From contig DXEO01000087.1 in the NCBI GenBank assembly GCA_019114925.1, positions 1 to 5,827 of the forward strand: a stretch of DNA of 5,827 nucleotides, in the 5' to 3' direction. Numbering within the stretch: the stretch's first letter is position 1; every line of letters begins with the position of its first letter. Shown one piece after another: positions 1-4,979 of the stretch. The notes below the pieces were generated by a model. The model was not told where the DNA came from and searched no databases. It was given only the letters and a program-made list of their open reading frames with translations. Origin of the DNA: Candidatus Corynebacterium faecipullorum. Lineage in GTDB: Bacteria; Actinomycetota; Actinomycetes; Mycobacteriales; Mycobacteriaceae. The position numbers were made by a program, and so were the translations under genes.

Positions 1-990
1 CTGGCATTGAGAGAGATAGTCACCGCCCGCGGTCGTTTCTTCCTGATCGGCGGCGTCGTGGCTCTCATTACGTTGTTGCTCGTTATGTTGTCCGGCCTGA
101 CCCAAGGCCTGTCCAAGCAGAATACTTCCGCCCTCGAGGCACTCGGGGAGCAGAATCCTTATGTGAGCTTCTCGACGGAGGACCCGTCCTTCACTGAGTC
201 GGAAATCTTCGCCGAGGATGTCCCCGCTTCCGGCATTCCGCTGGGTACTTCGCAGACCAAGCTGGAGGGCCACGGCGGCGTGGCGGTTATCGGCCTGCCC
301 GCCGGCACCCAGATTCCTGGCTCCAGCGCCGTGATTCCGGAGGAGGGCATGGTCTTGAGCCAATCCATCGATGAAGAGATGAATGCTCCCTCCCGGGGCA
401 CCCTTGGTGGCGTAGACCTGGATGTGCAGGGAGTAGTTGAGGATGAGTATTACTCGCACTCCCCGGTGGTGTGGGTCTCCACCGCAACCTGGCTGCAGGT
501 CTCCCATTCTCCTGAGGACATGGTGGGCGTAGCCGTGCTGACCCAGGAACCCACCGACACCTCCGTGTCCATGAGCAAGGCCCTGTCCGGTCTTCCAGCT
601 TATAGCTCGGAGCGCGGTTCCCTGCTGACCATGCAGGCCTTCCTCTACGGTATTTCCGCGCTGGTGACCATCGCCTTCTTAAGCATCTGGACCATCCAGC
701 GCACCCGTGACCTGTCCATCCTGCGCGCCCTCGGCGCCAGCGTGAAGTACCTGCTCAAGGACGCCATCGCGCAGGCCGCCATCATCCTGGCGATTGGCGT
801 GGGGGTCGGCGCGCTCGTCGGCTGGCTGCTGGGCCTTGCTGCCCAAGGTGCTGTGCCCTTCGAGGTCTCCGCCATGACCGTCATCGTCCCCGCACTCGGC
901 ATTTGGTTGCTTGGCATCGCTGGTGCCTTCCTGGCCACCCGCCGCGTTTCCAAAATCAATCCGCTCGACGCCCTAGGAGGCAACGCCTAA
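1..990 (+). CDS. ABC transporter permease, FtsX/HrtB-like (5' end outside window)
   Basis: Membrane subunit of a two-component ABC exporter. The frame is open from base 1 and reads LALREI before the first possible start (TTG at 7). That TTG has no Shine-Dalgarno, and relatives usually begin with a few residues plus LALRE, so the true start probably lies just upstream of the window. In window numbering, TM1 spans about residues 13-35. It is followed by GLTQGL and NTSAL (about 32-45), a pattern recalled from HrtB/DevC-type permeases. A large extracellular domain covers about 36-208. Three more membrane segments lie near 210-230, 256-282 and 290-312. The loop with RTRDLSILRALGAS (about 234-247) and the tail RRVSKINPLDALG are typical FtsX-family features that contact the ATPase. 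The stop overlaps the ATPase start by one base. It could be HrtB, a haem exporter permease, but the substrate cannot be read from sequence. Family assignment is firm; haem specificity is inference. Confidence 0.9.
   Translation: MALREIVTARGRFFLIGGVVALITLLLVMLSGLTQGLSKQNTSALEALGEQNPYVSFSTEDPSFTESEIFAEDVPASGIPLGTSQTKLEGHGGVAVIGLPAGTQIPGSSAVIPEEGMVLSQSIDEEMNAPSRGTLGGVDLDVQGVVEDEYYSHSPVVWVSTATWLQVSHSPEDMVGVAVLTQEPTDTSVSMSKALSGLPAYSSERGSLLTMQAFLYGISALVTIAFLSIWTIQRTRDLSILRALGASVKYLLKDAIAQAAIILAIGVGVGALVGWLLGLAAQGAVPFEVSAMTVIVPALGIWLLGIAGAFLATRRVSKINPLDALGGNA
975..980 (+). promoter_or_regulatory. Strong Shine-Dalgarno (AGGAGG) for the ABC ATPase
   Basis: A perfect AGGAGG lies inside the last codons of the permease gene, nine bases before the ATG at 990. 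It decides the ATPase start in favour of this ATG over the in-frame start at 903, and implies that the ATPase is translated efficiently from the same message. Confidence 0.85.
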
Positions 991-1640
991 TGACTACCAC
1001 CGCTTCTTCCCCCGCGCTGTCCCTTCGCAATGTCGTGGTGACCTACCCGGATGGCGACTCCCGCGTCACGGCGCTGAATAACGTCAGCCTGGACGTCAAG
1101 CCCGGTGAGCTCACCGCTGTCATCGGCGAATCCGGCTCCGGTAAGTCCACCCTGCTCTCCGTGGCCGCTGGCCTCATTGAGCCGGACTCCGGCACCGTGG
1201 AGCGTACTGGCTCCCGTGGGCTCATCTTCCAGCAGGCCAACCTGCTGGCCGCTCTGACGGCGCGCGAACAGCTGCTCATCATTGACCACATGGAGGGCCG
1301 CAAGCCGCGCCGGGATCGTGCTGATGAGCTACTCAGCTTCGTGGGCTTGGAGGGCTTTGGCAACCGCCGCATGAACCAGCTCTCCGGTGGTCAGCGCCAG
1401 CGCGTCAACATTGCGCGTGCGCTCATGGGCCAGCCTTCCGTGCTGCTTGCAGATGAGCCGACCTCCGCTTTGGACTCCAAGCTCTCCCGCGAGATTGCCA
1501 AGCTCCTGCGCGGTGTCACCGATGACTTCGGCACCGCCACACTGTTCATCACGCACGACCGCAGCCTGCTTGATTATGCCGATACCGTGGTCGAGGTCAA
1601 GGACGGAAAGCTCTCCGAATACTCCGAGCTAGCCGCGTAG
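990..1640 (+). CDS. ABC transporter ATP-binding protein (HrtA/LolD-like), partner of the upstream permease
   Basis: Cytoplasmic ATPase of 216 residues that powers the preceding permease; the single-domain length is normal for the LolD/MacB/HrtA group. All motifs are intact: Walker A GESGSGKS at 46-53, Q-loop at Q81 (FQQANLL), signature LSGGQ at 131-135, Walker B VLLADE at 151-156 with catalytic E156, D-loop SALD at 159-162, and switch histidine H189 in ITHD. The start is set by the perfect Shine-Dalgarno and by the TAATG overlap with the permease stop. A longer in-frame start at 903 would run back into the permease. Permease-then-ATPase is the order I recall for hrtBA in corynebacteria, so HrtA is plausible. 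Other members of this group export lipoproteins, peptides or antibiotics, so I give no symbol. No terminator is evident in the 53 bases after the stop. Confidence 0.95.
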   Translation: MTTTASSPALSLRNVVVTYPDGDSRVTALNNVSLDVKPGELTAVIGESGSGKSTLLSVAAGLIEPDSGTVERTGSRGLIFQQANLLAALTAREQLLIIDHMEGRKPRRDRADELLSFVGLEGFGNRRMNQLSGGQRQRVNIARALMGQPSVLLADEPTSALDSKLSREIAKLLRGVTDDFGTATLFITHDRSLLDYADTVVEVKDGKLSEYSELAA

Positions 1641-1672
1641 GAACCCTCTCATCTCTCACATGTTCATACAAA

Positions 1673-1690
1673 GGGGTAAATTATTGCCCC
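1673..1690 (+). promoter_or_regulatory. GGGGTAA/TTGCCCC hairpin with a possible embedded -10 (TAAATT)
   Basis: Seven base pairs (one G-T wobble) around an ATTA loop end three bases before the ATG at 1694. No T-run follows, so it is a poor intrinsic terminator for the ABC operon. TAAATT at 1677-1682 fits the TAnnnT pattern of an actinobacterial -10. It would place a transcript start near 1689-1690, giving an almost leaderless message for the gene at 1694. No convincing -35 is visible. Alternatively this is a chance palindrome beside a dead gene. Confidence 0.3.
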
Positions 1691-1693
1691 GTT

Positions 1694-2316
1694 ATGATTC
1701 GACCTCGCAAGCCCCGAGTAAGCTCGACTGACTACCCGCGCATGCAGCAGTGGACCGCGCTGCATGCGCTCATGTTGGGCATCACCGTAGTGGCCTGTGG
1801 AGTCTTTATCGTTGCTGCCCGCAGAATCAAGGGCACCTCCCGTGAGACCTTCATCCGCCGGATGGTGGGCTGGGCTTTGCTGGTGGCGGGTACTGCGTGG
1901 ACGGTCATCTCCCTGGACCCGAAGCAATTCGATATCAGGGAGTCTTTGCCCTTGCACCTGTGCGATGTGCTGCGCCCGATCCTGGCGCTGGGCCTCATTA
2001 CTGGCAACGAGCACGCCCTGACCTTGACCTACTTCTGGGGCATCATCCTCAACCCGCAGGCCATTATCACCCCGGATATCATCTACTACTTCTCCCCGCA
2101 CTGGCTGCGGTTTGGCACCTATTGGTTTTCCATATCGTGGCGCTTGCCGTGCCGCTGGCGCTGACCTTTGGCTTGGGCTACCGGCCGGCGTGGCCGTGGG
2201 AGAACACCTCGCTGCGCCGCAGCACGGTGGCGATGGGGCCACGCGGCCTCATGCGCAAGTCTGTGGGCACCGCGTCCGGTATTCTGCGTCGCACCAAGGT
2301 ACGTTTTGGTAAATAG
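1694..2316 (+). pseudogene. TIGR02206 (YwaF-like) integral membrane protein, frameshifted and probably internally deleted
   Basis: The first frame (1694-2164) gives a multi-spanning membrane protein with the family landmarks QQWTALHALML (18-28), SLPLHLCDVLR (84-94), LTYFWGIILNPQ (111-122) and ITPDIIYY (125-132). At TTTT (2126-2129), right after GTYW, the family pattern YWFFHI is lost and the frame ends within 12 residues. Adding one T restores FHIVALAVPLALTFGLGYRP in another frame, which runs to a TAG at 2314-2316. After GYRPAWPWE (2179-2202) the expected part with NYMYLNRKP- and LLDLLGPWPWY-like motifs is missing, and a basic tail (SLRRST, RRTKVRF) follows. Restored length is about 207 residues from 1694, or 191 from ATG 1742, short of the roughly 220-250 I recall. 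ATG 1742 (MQQWTAL) matches the usual family start better; neither start has a good Shine-Dalgarno. Function of the family is unknown. A sequencing error could explain the frameshift but not the missing segment. Confidence 0.75.
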
Positions 2317-2363
2317 TGGCCCGCACACCGCGAAATTCTAGGCCTTCGTTGCGAAAACGTACC
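2298..2363. repeat. 10-bp perfect inverted repeat (GGTACGTTTT / AAAACGTACC)
   Basis: GGTACGTTTT at 2298-2307 is the exact reverse complement of AAAACGTACC at 2354-2363, with a 46-base spacer. The left arm lies in the last codons of the membrane-protein pseudogene. Arm sequence and overall span (66 bases) resemble the palindrome 16 bases downstream, so this may be a degenerate copy of the same element. The spacer itself pairs poorly. Confidence 0.5.
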
Positions 2364-2379
2364 AAGACGACGGCGGCCA

Positions 2380-2448
2380 GGTACGGATCGATCAAATAAG
2401 GTCCCCAGATCTTCGATTTTTTGGGGTGCTATTTGATCGAAACGTACT
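2380..2448. repeat. Large imperfect palindrome between convergent genes, possible bidirectional terminator
   Basis: Paired segments from outside in: GTACG (2381-2385) with CGTAC (2443-2447), then a two-base mismatch, then TCGATCAAATA (2388-2398) with TATTTGATCGA (2430-2440), then CCCC (2403-2406) with GGGG (2423-2426). The loop is 16 bases and contains six T (2417-2422). The long stem between a plus-strand and a minus-strand gene fits a two-way transcription stop. However, no T-run follows the stem on either strand, so classical intrinsic termination is not assured. The AT-rich stem differs from the flanking GC-rich DNA. It could instead be a dispersed palindromic repeat. Confidence 0.65.
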
Positions 2449-2478
2449 TAGCGGCGTAGCTAGCGCCGGGCCAAGGAG

Positions 2479-4077
2479 CTAGCGCTCGGCGTTGAGGAGC
2501 CGCGCGATGGCTTGCGGGATGGCCGCCGCGATCTGGGAGGCGGAGCAGGGGGCGAACCCGTCGGGGGTCTCGGCCGCGATGGCCGCCGCGTGTGCGTGGA
2601 TAGCGCCAGCGTGGAGGACCTCGGTGATGGTTCGGGCGGTGGTCGCGGTGCCAGTTTCGGTGGAGGCTTCGGCGAAGAGCTGGGCCATAACCGCACCGAG
2701 GATGCCGGAGAGCACGTCCCCGGAGCCGGGGGTCGCGGCAAAAGAGTGCCCGGCGTTGAAGGAATAGATCGGCTGGCCCGGGGCGGTGACGCGGGTCAGG
2801 CGGCCCTTGAGCAGGATGATGCAGTCCAGCTCTTCGGATAGCTCGTGGAGGGCGCGCCTCCAGCCGGTAGCCGCATCGGGAGTAGTGCCGAAGGCGGCCT
2901 CATAGAGGCGGCTGAACTCGCCTTCATGCGGTGTGAGGATGGTCATCGGGTGCTCGGTGACTTTCTGGCGCAGCGAGGTATTGCGCGCCAGAAGCGTTAG
3001 GGCGTCGGCATCAAGAACGGTGGGCAGGTCCTGCGACAGGACCTTGCGTAATTCGGTGGCGGCCGCGGCATCGGTACCGCGGCCGGGGCCCACGACCCAG
3101 GCCTGAGCCTGACCGGAGGAGGCCACGTCAGGATGGCAAACCAGTTCAGGTAGTAGGGAAGTAATCGAGTTATCGCCGATGAAGCGCACCATCGAAGGCG
3201 TGGCGCGCACCGCCGCGGTGGCACAGAGGATTCCCGCACCCGGGTAGGTATCGCTGCCGGCGGCTAAGGCAACGACACCCCCGGAATACTTATCGGAGCG
3301 CGGGCTGGGAGTCGGATCGGTGATGGGTCCGGTGCAGCCAACCGGCCAGGGGCGGGAAGCGCGCCCGCCCGGCAGATCGAGTTCGCCCGATTGCCACGCA
3401 AAGACCGTCGGCACGGAGGGCTCGTGTGCGATGAAGGCCGCAGCTTCATCCAGCTCAGCGAGGGTCTCAGCGAAGGAGGACGCGCCGGGCAAGAAGAGAT
3501 CGGAGACTACGACCTGCCCGCATTCGGCGGCCAGCGCGTGGCCGAGGCGCGGCGAGCCGAAGGTGATGGTGACATCGGCGTGGACGGAATCCGCGGCGAA
3601 CACCCCCGTGTCGGCATCGACTCCGGTGGGCATATCGACGGCCAAGACTGCAGCCCCGGCAGAAGTGGCGCGGCGGTAGAGGGACAGGGCTGCACCAGAG
3701 AGGCCCCGGGCGGAGCCGAGGCCGGCGATGGCGTCAATAAGCAGCGCGCAGCCTGACGGCAGCGCGTCGGCAGAAAGGACCGTGCCGCCGGCGGCACGGA
3801 ACGCGGCGAGAGCCTCCTCGTGACAGCGCTCCGAGGCCAGGGCATGGACCGTAACCCCGCGCGAGGCCAGCTCCGCACCAGCGTAGAGCCCATCCCCGCC
3901 GTTGCCGCCGGAACCGGCAAGAATGAGCACCGCGCCGGGGCGTGCCTCCAGCATCACCGAGGCGGTTTCTGCCACCGCCGCGGCGGCCAACTTCATGAGC
4001 TGATCATCATGAGACTGCTGCTCCAGCAGGCGCTTCTCAGCGGCACGGACAGTGGCAACGGTATAAGCAGGGCGCAT
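2479..4077 (-). CDS. nnr: Bifunctional NAD(P)H-hydrate epimerase / ADP-dependent NAD(P)H-hydrate dehydratase
   Basis: Repairs NADHX and NADPHX, the hydrated dead-end forms of NAD(P)H: the N-terminal domain interconverts the R and S epimers, and the C-terminal domain dehydrates the S form using ADP. The protein has 532 residues, normal for the fused bacterial enzyme. The YjeF_N epimerase domain covers about 1-220, with GSGGNGGDG at 55-63, D115 in DAIAGLG, and VDMPTGVDADTG at 147-158. The YjeF_C dehydratase domain covers about 262-532, with KYSGGVV (263-269), VVGPGRG (328-334), LDADAL (355-360), LTPHEGEF (381-388), LLKG (422-425) and PGSGDVLSGILGA (450-462), where D454 is the expected catalytic aspartate. 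All key motifs are present, so both activities should be intact. The start is the ATG just before RPAYTV, 10 bases after the nei stop. The leader has only a weak GTGTGGG, so translation may be coupled to nei. The frame is open further upstream, but that would overlap nei. Confidence 0.95.
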   Translation of the reverse strand: MRPAYTVATVRAAEKRLLEQQSHDDQLMKLAAAAVAETASVMLEARPGAVLILAGSGGNGGDGLYAGAELASRGVTVHALASERCHEEALAAFRAAGGTVLSADALPSGCALLIDAIAGLGSARGLSGAALSLYRRATSAGAAVLAVDMPTGVDADTGVFAADSVHADVTITFGSPRLGHALAAECGQVVVSDLFLPGASSFAETLAELDEAAAFIAHEPSVPTVFAWQSGELDLPGGRASRPWPVGCTGPITDPTPSPRSDKYSGGVVALAAGSDTYPGAGILCATAAVRATPSMVRFIGDNSITSLLPELVCHPDVASSGQAQAWVVGPGRGTDAAAATELRKVLSQDLPTVLDADALTLLARNTSLRQKVTEHPMTILTPHEGEFSRLYEAAFGTTPDAATGWRRALHELSEELDCIILLKGRLTRVTAPGQPIYSFNAGHSFAATPGSGDVLSGILGAVMAQLFAEASTETGTATTARTITEVLHAGAIHAHAAAIAAETPDGFAPCSASQIAAAIPQAIARLLNAER

Positions 4078-4087
4078 AACCCACACT

Positions 4088-4903
4088 CTAGCGCGCGGGT
4101 TGGCAGCTAGGGCACCAGAAGAGGTTGCGGCCCTGCATGACCTGCTCCCGGATCTCGGTGCCGCACACGTGGCAGGGTTGCCCGGCGCGGCGGTAGACGT
4201 AGACCTCGCCGCCGTGGTCATCTTTGCGGGGCTCGCGGCCCATGGCCTCCGGGGTATGGGCTTCGCGGACCGTATCGATGCGGCCGTGCTCGACGCCGTA
4301 GTCCATGAGAACGACCAGGTCAGACCAGATGGCGTCGAATTCGGCGCGGTCGAGTTGGTTGCCGGGGATGAAGGGGGAGAGCCCTTGTCGGAATAGGGCT
4401 TCTGCGCGGTAGATATTGCCCACCCCGGCGAATAGGCCCTGGTCCATCAGCATTGCGCCGATGCTGCGCCGCGAGGCATGCACGCGGGCCCATAGAGCAT
4501 CCGGGTCGGCATCCATGCGCAGCGGGTCCTGGCCCACCTTCGCCACCTTGGCCTGGTACTCCTCCTCCGTGATGAGCGTGCAGAACTGTGGTCCGCGCAG
4601 GTTGGCGGCTGTTGTGCCGTTATCAATGCGCAGCCGGATTTGCCCCCACACATCGGCAGAAGGTTCAAAGCGCAGGGAGCCAATGAGACCTAAATGGATG
4701 TAGATAACGTGGCGCGGGTTATCCGCATCGAAGTGGAGAAAGAGGTGCTTGCCAAAGGCTTCGGCGAGGGAGAGGGGAGAGGCGTCGACAAGCACGGCCT
4801 CCGTAGCGAACCTGCCTTGGGGGCTGCTCACGGCCAGCGGCTGGTTACGGAAATCCGCATTCAGTGTGCGGGCAAGGCGGTGAATAACGTGTCCCTCAGG
4901 CAT
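4088..4903 (-). CDS. nei: Fpg/Nei-family DNA glycosylase/AP lyase (endonuclease VIII-like)
   Basis: Base-excision repair enzyme that removes oxidised bases and cuts the abasic site by beta/delta elimination. The 271-residue protein starts MPEGH, so after Met removal Pro2 is the Schiff-base nucleophile and Glu3 the catalytic acid. Also visible are K52 in GKHLF, HLGLIGS at 70-76, the helix-two-turn-helix around AGVGNIYRAEALFR (159-172), and a C-terminal zinc finger with C244, C247, C264 and C267. R259 in GRNLFWC is the expected finger arginine. It resembles mycobacterial Nei1 as I recall it more than Fpg (MutM), so substrates are probably oxidised pyrimidines; this is inference. The start is fixed by the required N-terminal proline. 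An in-frame start at 5053 would bury Pro2 and overlap the divergent gene. There is no Shine-Dalgarno, but a TAGACT hexamer sits seven bases upstream, which suggests a leaderless message. nnr follows after 10 bases. Confidence 0.95.
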   Translation of the reverse strand: MPEGHVIHRLARTLNADFRNQPLAVSSPQGRFATEAVLVDASPLSLAEAFGKHLFLHFDADNPRHVIYIHLGLIGSLRFEPSADVWGQIRLRIDNGTTAANLRGPQFCTLITEEEYQAKVAKVGQDPLRMDADPDALWARVHASRRSIGAMLMDQGLFAGVGNIYRAEALFRQGLSPFIPGNQLDRAEFDAIWSDLVVLMDYGVEHGRIDTVREAHTPEAMGREPRKDDHGGEVYVYRRAGQPCHVCGTEIREQVMQGRNLFWCPSCQPAR

Positions 4904-4907
4904 GTCA

Positions 4908-4944
4908 GGAAGTCTACGCGGGGGCTGTGCTGTGTAGACTTTCC
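4908..4944. promoter_or_regulatory. Symmetric divergent promoter region: mirrored TAGACT -10 boxes in an inverted repeat
   Basis: AAGTCTAC (4910-4917) and GTAGACTT (4934-4941) form a perfect 8-bp inverted repeat with a 16-base spacer. With one unpaired T the arms extend to GGAAGTCTAC (4908-4917) and GTAGACTTTCC (4934-4944). Each arm holds a TAGACT hexamer (TAnnnT type) pointing outward. The minus-strand copy (4916 to 4911) ends seven bases before the nei ATG and would start transcription at or beside it. The plus-strand copy (4935-4940) would start DUF1846 transcription near 4947, leaving a leader of about 33 bases. The -35 positions fall on the opposite arm (GTCTAC) and match TTGACA poorly. 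The same symmetry could equally be a regulator site. Inferred from sequence only. Confidence 0.45.
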
Positions 4945-4956
4945 GGGTACTACCCG
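4944..4956. promoter_or_regulatory. Palindrome CGGGTA-C-TACCCG at the putative DUF1846 transcript start
   Basis: Six-base arms are perfectly complementary around one central base. It lies where the plus-strand promoter at 4935-4940 would begin its transcript, a typical place for a repressor to bind. No known regulator consensus is recognised, and a 13-base palindrome in GC-rich DNA may be chance. Confidence 0.3.
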
Positions 4957-4962
4957 TTGAAC

Positions 4963-4969
4963 GGAAGGG
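4963..4969 (+). promoter_or_regulatory. Shine-Dalgarno (GGAAGGG) for the DUF1846 gene
   Basis: A purine-rich GGAAGGG ends 10 bases before the ATG at 4980. It supports that start and contrasts with the divergent nei gene, which has no such site. Confidence 0.6.
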
Positions 4970-4979
4970 CCTAAATACT

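Noticed and set aside
7..9. TTG as the true start of the permease
   Set aside because: The frame is open through the left edge, there is no Shine-Dalgarno, and the residues before it (Leu-Ala) fit the usual N-terminus of these permeases.
903..989. Longer ATPase with a start at 903
   Set aside because: It would overlap the permease by 88 bases. The ATG at 990 has a perfect AGGAGG and gives a normal-length protein.
1641..1693. Intrinsic terminator after the ABC operon
   Set aside because: The only hairpin here (1673-1690) is followed by GTTATG rather than a T-run, so termination is not supported.
2123..2131. Programmed -1 ribosomal frameshift in the membrane-protein gene
   Set aside because: GGTTTTC is not a convincing slippery heptamer in the zero frame, no stimulatory structure is evident right after it, and the protein also seems to lack a downstream segment. 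Decay is simpler.
2458..2485. Direct repeat AGCTAGCGC at 2458-2466 and 2477-2485
   Set aside because: Only nine bases, and the second copy includes the nnr stop and its last codons. No other sign of target-site duplication or an attachment site.
3391..3756. Plus-strand open frames inside nnr (for example 3391-3756 and 2512-2841)
   Set aside because: They are antisense to well-conserved coding sequence, have low-complexity compositions typical of high-GC shadows, and have no ribosome binding sites or recognisable domains.
4078..4221. 48-residue N-terminal extension of nnr
   Set aside because: It reads through the 3' part of nei in another frame and resembles nothing in the YjeF_N family. The family start is at the MRPAYTV methionine.
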